Assembly (NCBI RefSeq): GCF_000445995.2
Contig: NC_022080.4
Location: 2,744,001-2,808,000 of the forward strand
Direction of reading: 5' to 3'
Source of the DNA: Geobacillus genomosp. 3
GTDB taxonomy: Bacteria > Bacillota > Bacilli > Bacillales > Anoxybacillaceae
Length of the DNA stretch: 64,000 nucleotides
Shown here: positions 17,957-27,004 of the stretch, in pieces
How positions within the stretch are numbered: position 1 is the stretch's first letter
Layout of the letters: each line of letters opens with the position of its first letter
The notes under the pieces: generated by a model
The model's database searches: none
Seen by the model: only the letters and a program-made list of their open reading frames with translations
Told to the model about the DNA's origin: nothing
Made by a program: the position numbers and the translations under genes

Positions 17957-18199
17957 TCAATTCGTCGAATACAGGCTGACGAGCTCGTACGTCACCGTCG
18001 TCCGGTTGTCTTCCCATTCGAGCTTTCTCACGACCGCGACGCCGCTCGCTTCGCTTTGCACGGTGCGGCGCACTTCAAGCGGCACGTCGAGCGGGTATAA
18101 GCGGTAGCCTTCTTTTTCGAGCCGAAACAAATTGTCTTGGATGCGCTGTTCTCGCCCTTTTGTCACAATGATCGTCTGCAATTCCATCGGCATGCCCAT
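17957..18199 (-). CDS. ytmB: DUF2584 family protein YtmB
   Basis: 80 aa (MGMPMELQTIIVTKGREQ, ending TVTYELVSLYSTN), one small mixed alpha/beta domain matching DUF2584. Start ATG 18199 follows GGAGGGTGG. It precedes ytmA in reverse order as in B. subtilis. No function is known to me. Confidence 0.85.
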   Translation of the reverse strand: MGMPMELQTIIVTKGREQRIQDNLFRLEKEGYRLYPLDVPLEVRRTVQSEASGVAVVRKLEWEDNRTTVTYELVSLYSTN

Positions 18200-18267
18200 A
18201 TGATTCCACCCTCCTTGGCTGCCCATTGATTCGTTGGCGGCCGCGCCGCCTTTCTACTCGTATCGTA

Positions 18268-19056
18268 TCACACTGTCGGCTGTTGTTTCATCCATCGGGT
18301 AAGCCTTTTCACCGTCTCGCGGTTCGCCGGCGGCGGGAAATAGTGGGTGAACTCGGGGAAGTACCATGCGGTCACCGGTTTGCCGAGCTGCTTGAGCCGC
18401 CGCTCAAGCCGATAGGCGTGCTCAATGGAGACGTTTTCATCCCGCTCGCCGTGGATGATGAGCACCGGGGCTTGGAGCCGCTCGAGATGATAAAGCGGCG
18501 TGCGGCAGCGGTAGCGCTCCGGATATTTGTTCGGCGCCCCGCCGATGACGCGCTTCATCATCCGCCGCAAATCGGGCCGCTCTTGATACGTGAGCGCCAT
18601 ATCGGCCACCCCGCCCCAGACCGCGACCGAACAGACCGCATCGGCCATCACGGCGGCATGAAGCGCCATCGCCCCGCCGCGCGAGAAGCCGAACAGATGG
18701 ACGCGCCCAGGGTGGACGAGCGGGTGGCGCCGAAGGAGGTGAAGCCCGGCGATGGCGTCATAGCGGTCGTCGCCGGCGAAATCTTCGTTTCCTTCCCCGC
18801 CCCCGTTGCCGCGGTAAAGCGGAGCGAAGACGACAAAGCCGTGCGACGCGAATTCGACAAGGCGCGGCACCCGCACTTGTCCGACACGCTTGATCCCGCC
18901 GCGCAAATACAACAGCCCGTCATACACGTCTTTTGACTTCGGCGCCGCCAACATTCCTTTCACTTTCAGCCCTTGCGCCATATAAGTGACGACAAACACG
19001 TCGATTCCCGGATGCGGCGACGGAAATCGATAGCAGTCGAGGATGTCCCCGTCCAT
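18268..19056 (-). CDS. ytmA: Alpha/beta hydrolase, prolyl oligopeptidase-like (YtmA)
   Basis: 262 aa. The nucleophile elbow is GFSRGG (Ser near residue 145), with a later Asp in HGERDEN and a His in EFTHYF, giving a plausible Ser-Asp-His triad. The family includes S9 peptidases and esterases; no signal peptide, so cytoplasmic. ATG 19056 follows AAAGGAGATGAGCTG. The substrate is unknown. Confidence 0.88.
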   Translation of the reverse strand: MDGDILDCYRFPSPHPGIDVFVVTYMAQGLKVKGMLAAPKSKDVYDGLLYLRGGIKRVGQVRVPRLVEFASHGFVVFAPLYRGNGGGEGNEDFAGDDRYDAIAGLHLLRRHPLVHPGRVHLFGFSRGGAMALHAAVMADAVCSVAVWGGVADMALTYQERPDLRRMMKRVIGGAPNKYPERYRCRTPLYHLERLQAPVLIIHGERDENVSIEHAYRLERRLKQLGKPVTAWYFPEFTHYFPPPANRETVKRLTRWMKQQPTV

Positions 19057-19129
19057 CAGCTCATCTCCTTTTTTCTAGAAAGTGGGGAACACCAACCCGT
19101 TCGCTCGATTGGTGCGAAATCACGGCGGA

Positions 19130-19285
19130 ATGATGGTCTTGCAAGATTTTTTAATTTGCGAAACGCTGCGGGAGAGCGGCATTTCCCTTTCCATCAAAAG
19201 CCTTCTAGGCATTCACACATTTTTCGCCCGTGCATACGATAAGGTGAAACGACTATGGATGGCCCGCAAGCCAAAGGGGGTTTGA
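19130..19285 (+). CDS. Possible small protein upstream of ytlA
   Basis: A 51-codon frame (MMVLQDFLICETLRESG, ending RLWMARKPKGV) ends four bases before the ytlA start and follows a weak GGCGGA. It has plausible amino-acid composition with no family I recognise. It could be a leader peptide or chance. Confidence 0.3.
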   Translation: MMVLQDFLICETLRESGISLSIKSLLGIHTFFARAYDKVKRLWMARKPKGV

Positions 19286-19289
19286 AACG

Positions 19290-20297
19290 ATGAAAAAATG
19301 GGCGATCTGGCTTTGTTCGCTTCTTTTGCTTTTGCCGCTTTCCGCCTGCGGCGCCAACAGCGGCGGCGGGGGCAAGCCGCTTGAAAACGTGCGGCTCGCC
19401 GAGGTGACGCGCTCGATTTTTTACGCGCCTCAATACGTCGCCTTGGCGAAAGGGTTCTTCAAGGAAGAAGGGCTCGATGTCGAGCTGACGACGACATGGG
19501 GCGGCGACAAAACGATGACGACGCTCCTTTCCGGCGGCGCCGACATCGCGCTGGTCGGGTCGGAAACGTCCATTTATGTGTATGCGCAAGGGACGGACGA
19601 TCCGGTCATCAATTTCGCGCAGTTGACGCAAACTGACGGCACGTTCCTCGTCTCGCGCCACAAAATTGACCATTTCTCTTGGGAAATGTTGAAAGGAAGC
19701 ACGTTCCTCGGCCAACGGAAAGGCGGCATGCCGCAAATGGTCGGCGAATTTGTGTTGAAACAACACGGCATTGATCCGCACACCGATTTGAACCTCATTC
19801 AAAACGTCGACTTTGCCAACATTCCGAACGCGTTTGCGAGCGGCACCGGCGATTTCGTCCAGCTGTTTGAGCCGACCGCAAGCCTTTTCGAACAAGAAGG
19901 AAAAGGGTATATCGTCGCCTCATTCGGCACGGAATCCGGACGCGTCCCGTACACTTCGTATATGGCGCGGCAAAGCTATATGAACGAACATAAAGACATC
20001 ATCGAAAAATTTACGCGCGCCCTTTACAAAGCGCAACAATGGGTCGACTCGCACAGCGCCGCGGAGATTGCCGAAGTCATTCAGCCGTATTTTCAAGACA
20101 CCGATTTGGCTTTGATCGAAAAAGTCGTCGACCGGTACAAAAGCCAAGGCACGTACGCGACCGATCCGATTTTGGATGAAGAAGAATGGAACAACTTGCA
20201 AAACATTATGGCCGAAGCCGGCGAGCTGCCGAAGCGCATCGACCTGAACACGCTTGTCGATTCGTCGTTTGCCAAAAACGCGATGAACACGCAATGA
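19290..20297 (+). CDS. ytlA: ABC transporter substrate-binding lipoprotein YtlA (NMT1/THI5-like)
   Basis: 335 aa with a lipoprotein signal (LLLLPLSACG, lipid Cys near residue 20). The body has the NMT1/SsuA fold signatures YAPQYVALAKGFFKEEGLDVE and SGGADIALVGSE. Related proteins bind thiamine-pyrimidine precursors or sulfonates. In B. subtilis ytlA-ytlC-ytlD is the same three-gene set, suspected of carrying a pyrimidine precursor of thiamine. No THI-box is visible upstream here, so the substrate is inferred only. Confidence 0.9.
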   Translation: MKKWAIWLCSLLLLLPLSACGANSGGGGKPLENVRLAEVTRSIFYAPQYVALAKGFFKEEGLDVELTTTWGGDKTMTTLLSGGADIALVGSETSIYVYAQGTDDPVINFAQLTQTDGTFLVSRHKIDHFSWEMLKGSTFLGQRKGGMPQMVGEFVLKQHGIDPHTDLNLIQNVDFANIPNAFASGTGDFVQLFEPTASLFEQEGKGYIVASFGTESGRVPYTSYMARQSYMNEHKDIIEKFTRALYKAQQWVDSHSAAEIAEVIQPYFQDTDLALIEKVVDRYKSQGTYATDPILDEEEWNNLQNIMAEAGELPKRIDLNTLVDSSFAKNAMNTQ

Positions 20298-20312
20298 AAG
20301 CGGGTGAACGGA

Positions 20313-21104
20313 ATGTTTCTTTCTGTCGACCGCCTCTCGCACACGTATTTTACGAAAACGACCGCCGTCACCGCGCTCGCTGATGTGTCGCTGTCCGTCG
20401 AGAAAGGGGAGTTCGTCTCCTTTCTCGGCCCAAGCGGCTGCGGCAAAACGACGCTGCTGTCGATCATCGCCGGATTGATCGAACCGACGGAAGGGACGGT
20501 GCTCATTGAAGGCGAACCGCTCTGGCCGGGCGGAGCAGACGCCCGGGCGGCGCGGCGCGCGGTCGGCTACATGCTTCAGCAAGACTACTTGTTCCCGTGG
20601 AAAACGATCGAAGAAAACGTCCTCCTCGGCTTGAAGCTGACCGGCACGCTCACCGCCGCGACGAGAGAGCGGGCGCTGGCGCTGCTCGCTGACATCGGGC
20701 TTGGCGGCGTGGAATCGTATCACCCGGGCCAGCTGTCCGGCGGCATGCGCCAACGGGCGGCGCTTGTGCGCACGTTGGCGACCGATCCGAAACTGCTGTT
20801 GCTCGATGAGCCGTTTTCCGCCCTTGACCAGCAGACGAAGCTGAAATTGGAAGAGCTCGTCTGGACGACGCTGCGGCAATACGGAAAAACAGCCGTCTTG
20901 GTCACCCATGACATCGAAGAAGCCATCGCCATGAGCGACCGCATTTTCTTGCTTTCGCCGCGTCCGGGCCGCCTCGTGCGGACGTTTGCCATTCCCGATG
21001 AACTGCGGCGCTGCCCGCCGCTTGCCGCCCGCCGGCATCCGGCGTTTTCGCCATTGTTCCAATCCATTTGGAAGGAGATGGAGGCTCTTGAATCAAGCTC
21101 CTGA
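20313..21104 (+). CDS. ytlC: ABC transporter ATP-binding protein YtlC
   Basis: About 263 aa. Walker A is [11 protein letters not shown], the signature LSGGMRQR, Walker [13 protein letters not shown], and the switch His is in VTHDIEEA. This is the SsuB/TauB/ThiZ group of importer ATPases. I take ATG 20313 with GGGTGA upstream; GTG 20304 is an alternative. It follows ytlA by 15 bases and overlaps ytlD. Confidence 0.93.
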   Translation: MFLSVDRLSHTYFTKTTAVTALADVSLSVEKGEFVSFLGPSGCGKTTLLSIIAGLIEPTEGTVLIEGEPLWPGGADARAARRAVGYMLQQDYLFPWKTIEENVLLGLKLTGTLTAATRERALALLADIGLGGVESYHPGQLSGGMRQRAALVRTLATDPKLLLLDEPFSALDQQTKLKLEELVWTTLRQYGKTAVLVTHDIEEAIAMSDRIFLLSPRPGRLVRTFAIPDELRRCPPLAARRHPAFSPLFQSIWKEMEALESSS

Positions 21105-21897
21105 CCGCATCCAGTCGCTGCACCGTGAACATCTCGCCGCACTGCGCAAAGAGCGGCGGGTGATCCGCTTTTGGCAGGCGGTGCTGCTTGTCGCCTTTTT
21201 CGCCGTCTGGGAAGCCGCCAGCCGCTTCCACTGGGTCGATCCGCTCTTGTTCAGCTCACCGTCGGCCATCGTCAAGCTGTTTGTCGAAAAACTCGGCGAT
21301 CATTCGCTGTTTGTCCACACGTGGGCGACGCTGTTTGAAACGTTGCTCGGCTTTCTGATCGGCACCGTCGGCGGGGCGCTCATCGGCGCGGTCCTTTGGT
21401 GGTTTCCGCGCCTGGCGAAAACGCTCGATCCATATTTGGTCGTCTTTAACGCCATGCCGAAAGTAGCGCTCGGGCCGATTTTGATCGTCGCCCTCGGGCC
21501 GGGATTTACGTCGATTATCGCCATGGGCGTCGTCATTTCGATCATCATCACAACGATTGTCGTCTATTCGTCGTTTCAAGAAGTCGACCCGAACTATTTG
21601 AAAGTGCTGCGGACGTTCGGCGCCACCCGCTACCAATGCTTTAAAGAGGCGGTGCTGCCGGCGTCGTTTCCGGCGATCATTTCGACGTTGAAAGTCAACG
21701 TCGGCCTCGCCTGGGTCGGCGTCATCACCGGCGAATTTCTCGTCTCCAAGCAAGGGCTCGGCTATTTAATCATTTACGGCTTCCAAGTGTTCAACTTTAC
21801 GCTCGTATTAATGAGCCTGCTCATTGTCGCCTTGTTGTCGACCGTCATGTACCAGCTTGTCGCCATCATCGAGAAAAAGTGGAACAGCCGCCGTTAA
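21088..21897 (+). CDS. ytlD: ABC transporter permease YtlD
   Basis: 269 aa from TTG 21088, placed just after AAGGAGATGGAGG and inside the last codons of ytlC. There are about six membrane helices and a permease EAA-type loop ([19 protein letters not shown]). It completes the importer with YtlA and YtlC. A terminator follows directly. Confidence 0.92.
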   Translation: MNQAPDRIQSLHREHLAALRKERRVIRFWQAVLLVAFFAVWEAASRFHWVDPLLFSSPSAIVKLFVEKLGDHSLFVHTWATLFETLLGFLIGTVGGALIGAVLWWFPRLAKTLDPYLVVFNAMPKVALGPILIVALGPGFTSIIAMGVVISIIITTIVVYSSFQEVDPNYLKVLRTFGATRYQCFKEAVLPASFPAIISTLKVNVGLAWVGVITGEFLVSKQGLGYLIIYGFQVFNFTLVLMSLLIVALLSTVMYQLVAIIEKKWNSRR

Positions 21898-21933
21898 GGG
21901 ACGTCCCAAACCGAAAGATGGGCGTCTCTTTTT
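21897..21933 (+). terminator. ytlACD terminator
   Basis: AGGGACGTCCCA/TGGGCGTCTCT arms and TTTTTA right after the ytlD stop. Confidence 0.75.
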
Positions 21934-21974
21934 ATGTGCAGCCATCTTCGCGGCATGTCCCCGTCGCCCGCGTT

Positions 21975-22442
21975 TCAGCCGATCCAGCCGCGCCGCCGGA
22001 GCTCCACGAGCGAAAGCGCCAGCACATCGTCTTTCATCAAATAGCTGAAGCGCGAATCGGCGCGGATGTCAGCCGGAAGCGCCTCAAGCAGCACCGGGCC
22101 GTTCGTTTCCCAATACGACGACCGCTCCGTGAGCCGGGCAATGTCCGCGAAATAAATGGTTTTGACGATATCGGGCTCGACGTGATATTGGCCGAGATAA
22201 TGAAGCGACCCGACCACGCCCCCCGTCTCCTCCATCACCTCGCGGACGGCGGCTTCTTCCGCCCGCTCCCCTTGTTCGACTTTGCCGCCGGGAAACTCCC
22301 AGCCGCGGTATGGATGATCGGTCAACAGCCATCGGCCGCCATAGCGGCAAATGACCCACACATGCCCGGGAGAGGCGGAAAACGGATCGGCCGTAAACGC
22401 CAGCCGGACGCGATGCCCGTAGTAATCGCGAAATTCATGCAT
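21975..22442 (-). CDS. ytkD: Nudix hydrolase YtkD
   Basis: 155 aa. The Nudix box runs from GGKVEQGERAEEAAVREV into MEETGG with all key Glu residues. B. subtilis YtkD hydrolyses 8-oxo-dGTP and has been reported to have RNA pyrophosphohydrolase activity. ATG 22442 follows GGAG by eight bases. It sits in the ytkD-ytkC-dps-ytzI-luxS block conserved with B. subtilis. Confidence 0.9.
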   Translation of the reverse strand: MHEFRDYYGHRVRLAFTADPFSASPGHVWVICRYGGRWLLTDHPYRGWEFPGGKVEQGERAEEAAVREVMEETGGVVGSLHYLGQYHVEPDIVKTIYFADIARLTERSSYWETNGPVLLEALPADIRADSRFSYLMKDDVLALSLVELRRRGWIG

Positions 22443-22475
22443 CGGACTCGCTCCTTTCCTCTCCCCATTATACCG

Positions 22476-22505
22476 AAAAAAAGCCGCTTTCTTTGCGGCT
22501 TTTTT
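22476..22505 (-). terminator. Terminator of the gene at 22504-22836
   Basis: GCCGC/GCGGC hairpin flanked by A7 and T6, so it can act on both strands; on the minus strand it overlaps the stop codon of the upstream gene. Confidence 0.8.
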
Positions 22506-22836
22506 ATGCATCGTGTTCGTCCGGGAGAATGCCCATCGAGCGGATGTGCGCTTTCGCTTCGTCGTTGCCGAGTTCATAAATCATTTTGTAAAGGTCGACC
22601 ATCGTCCGGTCGTACGCATCGTTTTCCCGGTCGTAATGGTATTGAATATACGGCACGTGGGCGCGCCAAAACGCCTGCCAGTCGGTCGAGTAGTTTTGGT
22701 CGAAATACTCGCGCAGGCGGGCGATTTCCTCGTCGGTCGCCTCGATTTGAAAGTCCCACGGCGACGCGGTTTTCAACTGGGAAATTTCCCCGGTTGCCAT
22801 CGACACGTAATACGTTTTTTTCCGTTCGTCTGCCAC
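22504..22836 (-). CDS. Conserved-looking soluble protein of unknown function
   Basis: 110 aa from GTG 22836, nine bases after AAGGAG. It starts ADERKKTYYVSMATGEISQ and is rich in aromatic and acidic residues (WQAFWRAHVPYIQYHYDREN). No signal peptide or membrane helix. I do not recognise the family. It lies between the holin and ytkD genes. A TTG at 22878 could extend it but lacks a ribosome-binding site. Confidence 0.75.
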   Translation of the reverse strand: MADERKKTYYVSMATGEISQLKTASPWDFQIEATDEEIARLREYFDQNYSTDWQAFWRAHVPYIQYHYDRENDAYDRTMVDLYKMIYELGNDEAKAHIRSMGILPDEHDA

Positions 22837-22894
22837 CTTCGTCCACTCCTTCTGCTCTTTTTGCTTAGTGTGGGGCAATCCGGGAAAAATATGC

Positions 22895-23290
22895 TTATTT
22901 CATCTCATCTTTCAACAGCTGAATGGCTTTGCGCAGCACCGACGGGATCGGCACGCCGGCCCGGCCGGCGTTTTCGACGATGGAGATGAACTCATTGGCG
23001 ATATAGAAGAACACGATCGCATCGCGAATCAAATGCATGTTCCATCCGATCGCCACATCGACCAAATGCGCCACCGCCACCAACACGAAAATCAACAGTT
23101 TCCGGACGATGCCGCGGAAGCCGACTTGGCTTGACAACGCCCCTTCCATCGCGCTGGCGACAATGCCGGTGATATAATCGACAATGACCAGCGCCAATAA
23201 AATTACGACAAATGAGTCCACGCTGCCGACAAAAAGCGACACGAGCGAGCCAAACAATGAAACGCCGAGCATCGGGATTGGCTTGTTCAC
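22895..23290 (-). CDS. ytkC: Phage-type holin family protein YtkC
   Basis: 131 aa from GTG 23290 (GGAGGAGGG upstream). Hydrophobic segments cover about residues 9-40 and 65-105, with VDYITGIVASAMEGALSSQVG typical of the toxin-secretion/phage-lysis holin family. In B. subtilis ytkC is a chromosomal gene next to dps, so this is not evidence of a prophage here. Role unknown. Confidence 0.85.
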   Translation of the reverse strand: MNKPIPMLGVSLFGSLVSLFVGSVDSFVVILLALVIVDYITGIVASAMEGALSSQVGFRGIVRKLLIFVLVAVAHLVDVAIGWNMHLIRDAIVFFYIANEFISIVENAGRAGVPIPSVLRKAIQLLKDEMK

Positions 23291-23387
23291 GTTCCCTCCT
23301 CCTTGGACATAGGATGCGTGTAGCCATTCTATGCCCGCAGGAACCAACAAGCCACGGCACGTTTCCTAAAACAGCGCCCTTTTTCGA

Positions 23388-23425
23388 CAAAACAACGGCC
23401 GCCCGTTTCTTCCGGGCAGCCGTTC
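23388..23425 (-). terminator. dps terminator
   Basis: ACGGCCGCCCG/CGGGCAGCCGT hairpin followed by TTGTTTTG on the minus strand, just past the dps stop. Confidence 0.75.
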
Positions 23426-23428
23426 CGC

Positions 23429-23869
23429 TTATCGTCCCAAAAACGATTTCAACATCCAAATATGTTTTTCCAAACTGCGGTGAATGCCAAGCAGCATATC
23501 GCCTGTCGTTTCGTCGCCGGTTTCCTCCGCCACTTGCATGCCTTCTTTCAGCTCGCCGGTCATCGTTTCAAAGTCGCCGGCAATGGCGGCGACCATCTGC
23601 TCGGCCGTCTCCGTTCCGGTCGCTTCTTTGACGGACGCCTGCTCAAGGCAGTCTTTCATCGTCGCCACCGGCTTGCCGCCCAACGCCAGCAGCCGCTCGG
23701 CGAGCGCGTCAATATGGCCGGCCGCTTCGTTGTACAGCTGCTCAAACTTTTCATGAAGCGTGAAAAACTGCGGACCGGTGACGTACCAATGGTAGTTGTG
23801 CAATTTCACGTACAAAACGGTCCAGTTGGCGATTTGTTTGTTGACAATGTCCGTTAACGGTTTGGTCAT
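23429..23869 (-). CDS. dps: Dps-family DNA-protecting ferritin
   Basis: 146 aa. The ferroxidase-site signature [20 protein letters not shown] is followed by [18 protein letters not shown], both typical of Dps. Dodecamers store iron and use peroxide as oxidant, protecting DNA. ATG 23869 has GGGAGG seven bases upstream; the ATG two codons earlier is too close to it. No PerR or sigma-B site was identified with confidence. Confidence 0.95.
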   Translation of the reverse strand: MTKPLTDIVNKQIANWTVLYVKLHNYHWYVTGPQFFTLHEKFEQLYNEAAGHIDALAERLLALGGKPVATMKDCLEQASVKEATGTETAEQMVAAIAGDFETMTGELKEGMQVAEETGDETTGDMLLGIHRSLEKHIWMLKSFLGR

Positions 23870-24020
23870 GTTCATTCCTCCCTATCGTTCACTTACCCAG
23901 TTTGTCCGCTCGTGAAACAACCGAACGGTACCGATGAATAGGTTGCCCGATTGCAACAGGAATATGAGCGGCCGGCCTTTTTGTATGCTATAATGGAAAG
24001 AAAAAAGGAAGGCATTATTC

Positions 24021-24179
24021 ATGTACTGGACGTTGGCCATTTCTCTCATCATTGTGGCCGTCATTTTGGCGGCGGCGGTCGTCACCACCTCGAAAGCGTA
24101 CGGGTACAAACATACGGTGGACCCGCTCCCTGAGGAACAAGACGACAAACAACAAGCCGGCCCGAAGCAGCCGCACTAG
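24021..24179 (+). CDS. ytzI: Small membrane protein YtzI
   Basis: 52 aa: one N-terminal helix (TLAISLIIVAVILAAAVV) and a charged cytoplasmic tail (DPLPEEQDDKQQAGPKQPH). It matches YtzI in size, topology and place between dps and luxS. AAGGAAGG lies upstream and TATAAT at about 23989-23995 may be its -10 box. Function unknown. Confidence 0.8.
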   Translation: MYWTLAISLIIVAVILAAAVVTTSKAYGYKHTVDPLPEEQDDKQQAGPKQPH

Positions 24180-24200
24180 CGGCTTAGGGCCGGCTTGTTT
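24155..24200. terminator. Bidirectional terminator between ytzI and luxS
   Basis: AAGCCGGCCC and GGGCCGGCTT arms surround an inner GCCGC/GCGGC-like hairpin, with T-rich sequence on the plus side. It overlaps the end of ytzI and abuts the luxS stop. Confidence 0.65.
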
Positions 24201-24201
24201 G

Positions 24202-24678
24202 TCAGCCAAACACCTTTTTCAGCTCATTTTTGTCTTGCGCCAGCCAAAAGCGCATCAAGCTTTTCGCCGCCTCTAAGTCGTGAAGCTTCGCCTGGCCGCA
24301 TTGTTGCTCCGTCGCCGCCGGCACCTCGGTCGCGTTCAAGGCGTCTTTCATCGCCCCTTCAAGCAAATCGATGATCTCTTCGACAGTCGGAGAGCCGCTC
24401 ACAACGAGGTAAAACCCGGTTTGGCAGCCCATCGGCGAGATGTCGATGATGTCAAAGTGGTCGTATTTTGCCGCCTGCTTGCGGAGCGTGTATGCCAATA
24501 AATGTTCGAGCGTATGAATCGCGGCCGGATCCATCGCCTCTTTGTTCGGTTGGCAAAAACGGATGTCAAACTTATTGACGACGCCGTCGCTGCCGACTTT
24601 ATGAACGCCGCAATGCCGCACGTACGGCGCTTTGACGGCGCAATGGTCCAATTCAAAGCTTTCCACCGGTGAAGGCAT
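24202..24678 (-). CDS. luxS: S-ribosylhomocysteine lyase (AI-2 synthase)
   Basis: 158 aa. Zinc ligands are in HTLEHLLA (two His) and the later Cys of QQCGQA; the catalytic Cys is in HCGVHK or GCQTGFY by family position. LuxS recycles S-ribosylhomocysteine to homocysteine and releases the autoinducer-2 precursor. Directly convergent with ytzI. Confidence 0.97.
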   Translation of the reverse strand: MPSPVESFELDHCAVKAPYVRHCGVHKVGSDGVVNKFDIRFCQPNKEAMDPAAIHTLEHLLAYTLRKQAAKYDHFDIIDISPMGCQTGFYLVVSGSPTVEEIIDLLEGAMKDALNATEVPAATEQQCGQAKLHDLEAAKSLMRFWLAQDKNELKKVFG

Positions 24679-25108
24679 GCCCCCATCACTCCTCGTCAGT
24701 TGTTCTCCTTTTTATCATAACCAAAACCGCGTCTGTCCCGCACCTTTTTTGCCTGCCGCCCGTTTCGTTCGCGGCGGCTGCCGCAAAAAGCGGCGCCAAG
24801 CCGGCCGCTCCCAAGCGGGAAACGTTTTCCGCGAAAATGCATGCGCCTTGATGAGCCGTTTTCATGCCTAGATGGAGGGAAAACCGCTGCCCATAGGACT
24901 TTTCCGCGAAAACGTCCGTTTCATGCCCGGGCGGAGGGAAAACCGCTGCCCATAGGACTTTCCTGGCCAACTTGGATCCCGTTGGCGGCCGAACCGTGCT
25001 TCACCGTCCTGCTTTGCTTCCGCGCGGCGCGAAGCATCCCTTTTTCTTGAACGGCGGCATGATTTGTCCTATGCTAAAGATAGTCAAGCTAGAAAGGGAT
25101 GGTTTCGG
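24679..25108. other. Intergenic region with a duplicated 45-bp segment
   Basis: No gene is supported here. A 95-codon minus-strand frame at 24686-24970 is created by the internal repeat and has no ribosome-binding site. The yidD promoter should lie near 25060. Confidence 0.5.
24859..24962. repeat. Direct repeat, two copies of about 45 bp at 59-bp spacing
   Basis: Copies at 24859-24903 and 24918-24962 share GGAGGGAAAACCGCTGCCCA and the following ATAGGACTTTCC-like bases, differing mainly at four positions near TTTCATGCC. Between them is CCGCGAAAACGTCCG, which also partly recurs before the first copy (24828-24842). Confidence 0.75.
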
Positions 25109-25348
25109 TTGGCCAAGCTGTTCATTATGCTCATCCGCTTTTACCAACGGTTTCTCTCTCCGCTCAAGCCGCCGACATGCCGCTTTTCCCCGACCTGCTC
25201 AAGCTACGCAATCGAAGCGATCCGACACTTTGGCGCCCTGAAAGGCGGCTGGCTGACGATCAAGCGCATTTTGAAATGCCACCCGTTCCATCCGGGTGGT
25301 TTCGACCCTGTCCCTGAACCGACCCGACATCCGAAACGAAAAACATAA
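25109..25348 (+). CDS. yidD: Membrane protein insertion efficiency factor YidD
   Basis: 79 aa from TTG 25109 (AGAAAGGGATGG upstream). The family core is complete: [44 protein letters not shown]. YidD lies at the inner membrane near YidC/Oxa1-type insertases. In B. subtilis the homologue ytjA also follows luxS. The Cys residues of CRFSPTC and KCHPF are kept. Confidence 0.93.
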   Translation: MAKLFIMLIRFYQRFLSPLKPPTCRFSPTCSSYAIEAIRHFGALKGGWLTIKRILKCHPFHPGGFDPVPEPTRHPKRKT

Positions 25349-25349
25349 C

Positions 25350-25380
25350 GAAAGCCTCTTGCCTTCGGCTTTCTTTTTTT
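25350..25380 (+). terminator. yidD terminator
   Basis: GAAAGCC/GGCTTTC arms with a run of seven T residues. Confidence 0.8.
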
Positions 25381-25395
25381 GTATGATGAATGATG

Positions 25396-25420
25396 TTAAA
25401 TCGTAATGATTACTATTTTC
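25396..25420 (+). promoter_or_regulatory. Zur box upstream of the zinc chaperone gene
   Basis: AAATCGTAATGATTACTATT and its next base (25398-25418) differ at one position from the B. subtilis Zur palindrome (AAATCGTAAT-N-ATTACGATTT). It lies 25 bases before the start codon. Zur represses such promoters when zinc is sufficient. Confidence 0.85.
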
Positions 25421-25442
25421 AAAAATGGAAGGAGAAAACGAG

Positions 25443-26109
25443 ATGGAGAAAATTCCTGTCACAGTGCTAAGCGGCTATTTAGGATCTGGAAAAACAACAT
25501 TGCTCCACCATATTTTGCACAATCGAGAAGGAAAAAACATCGCCGTCATTGTCAACGATATGAGCGAGATCAATATTGACGCCGAACTCGTCCGGCAAAA
25601 CAACGTTTTCCGCACCGAAGAAAAGCTCATCCAAATCCAAAATGGCTGTATTTGCTGCACCTTGCGGGAAGACTTGATCAAAGCGGTCGCTCAACTCGCC
25701 GACAACGGGGAAATCGATTATATCGTCATTGAATCGTCTGGTATCAGCGAACCGATTCCGGTCGCGCAAACCTTCACCTACTTAGATGAAACACTAGGCA
25801 TTGATCTTTCGAACAAATGCCGCTTGGACACGATGGTGACGGTCGTCGACGCCAACCGTTTTTGGACGGACTTCTCCTCGGGCGAAACGCTGCTTGACCG
25901 CCAGCAGGCTGTCGATGAAACGGACAGTCGGGAAATAGCGGATTTGCTTATCGAACAAATCGAATTCGCCAATGTCATAATCGTCAATAAAATCGATCTT
26001 GTATCAGCGGAAGAAGCGCAAAAATTGCAGACTGTGCTGCGGAAACTGAATCCGGAAGCCGTCATCATCCCGGCGACCTTCGGCCAAGTGCCGCTTGATT
26101 CCATTTTAA
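25443..26109 (+). pseudogene. yciC: Zinc metallochaperone GTPase (YciC/ZagA, COG0523), 5' part split by an IS
   Basis: The first 222 codons are intact: Walker [14 protein letters not shown], the metal-binding [20 protein letters not shown], and the G4 motif NKIDLV. The frame breaks at 26110, where an IS200/IS605 element begins, and runs on to a stop at 26162. The C-terminal half resumes at 27118. Removing 26110-27117 restores one frame of about 395 codons, close to YciC length. The GTPase half lacks its C-terminal domain, so function is doubtful. ATG 25443 follows AAGGAG. Confidence 0.92.
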
Positions 26110-26250
26110 CATCTTTCCGAAAGAAGTCTCCCACTTCTAAACGAAGTGAAAGTGGGTGGTGAATTTCGGTTAGGTGTAGCCTAAGGTTGTCTCTTTTTTT
26201 TGTGGGTTATGATATAATCAGTTTTAGAAAAATGAAAGGCTGTTGTATCA

Positions 26251-26553
26251 ATGAAATTAGACAATAATAACCATTCAGTGTTCCTGTTGTATGATCATCT
26301 TGTTCTCGTTGTAAAATATCGCAGACAAGTGATGGATGATACCATATCTGACTATGCAAAAGATATGTTTGTGAGATTGGGTAAAAATTACAATATCTCC
26401 TTGGTCGAATGGAATCACGATATGGACCATGTGCATATTTTGTTCAAAGCACACCCAAATAGGGAATGATCAACGTTCATCAATGCCTATAAAAGTGCAA
26501 GTTCTCGACTGATCAAAAAGCATTTTCCGCAAGTGAAAAGAAAACGAGCGTAA
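26251..26553 (+). pseudogene. tnpA: IS200/IS605 TnpA (Y1 HUH transposase), truncated with internal stop
   Basis: The frame starts MKLDNNNHSVFLLYDHLVLV and keeps the HUH motif as HDMDHVHILFK. A TGA at 26467-26469 interrupts it, after which the same frame continues STFINAYKSASSRLIKKHFP and ends at 26551. The segment with the catalytic tyrosine, normally near residue 125, is missing. Most likely one deletion removed the end of tnpA and the start of tnpB. Confidence 0.88.
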
Positions 26554-26554
26554 A

Positions 26555-27004
26555 TTGTCTCGTAAAAAGAAAGGCTCGAATCGTTGGCATAAACAGCGTC
26601 TGAAAGTAGCGAAGTTGCATGAGAAAATGGCCAACCAGCGCAAGGACTTTCTGCATAAGGAGTCGCACAAATTAGCGAAACTTTATGATTGCGTGGTCAT
26701 CGAAGACCTCAACATGAAGGGAATGTCCCAAGCCCTCCATTTCGGTCAAAGCGTTCATGACAATGGCTGGGGCATGTTCACCTCTTTCCTTCAGTACAAG
26801 TTGGCCGAACAGGGGAAGAAGCTGATCAAAATCGACAAATGGTTTCCATCATCGAAAACTTGTTCGTGCTGCGGCAAAGTGAGGAAGTCTCTATCGCTTT
26901 CTGAGCGTATATTCCGCTGTGAATGTGGATTCGAGAGCGACAGGGACGTCAATGCGGCCATCAATATCAAACATGAGGGCATGAAACGATTAGCGATAGT
27001 CTAA
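26555..27004 (+). pseudogene. tnpB: TnpB RNA-guided nuclease, C-terminal fragment
   Basis: 149 codons remain of about 370-400. The fragment keeps the RuvC glutamate (VVIEDLNMKGM), the zinc ribbon CSCCGKVRKSLSLSERIFRC and the final RuvC Asp (ESDRDVNAAINI). The N-terminal half, including the first RuvC Asp (GIDLG-type motif) and most of the RNA-binding part, is gone. It cannot be an active nuclease. The open frame starts at a TTG without a convincing ribosome-binding site. Confidence 0.9.

Noticed and set aside
22895..23290. Holin gene as evidence of a prophage
   Set aside because: No other phage genes nearby, and B. subtilis keeps the same holin-family gene (ytkC) beside dps.
24686..24970. 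94-codon minus-strand frame between luxS and yidD
   Set aside because: It is generated by the direct repeat and lacks a ribosome-binding site.
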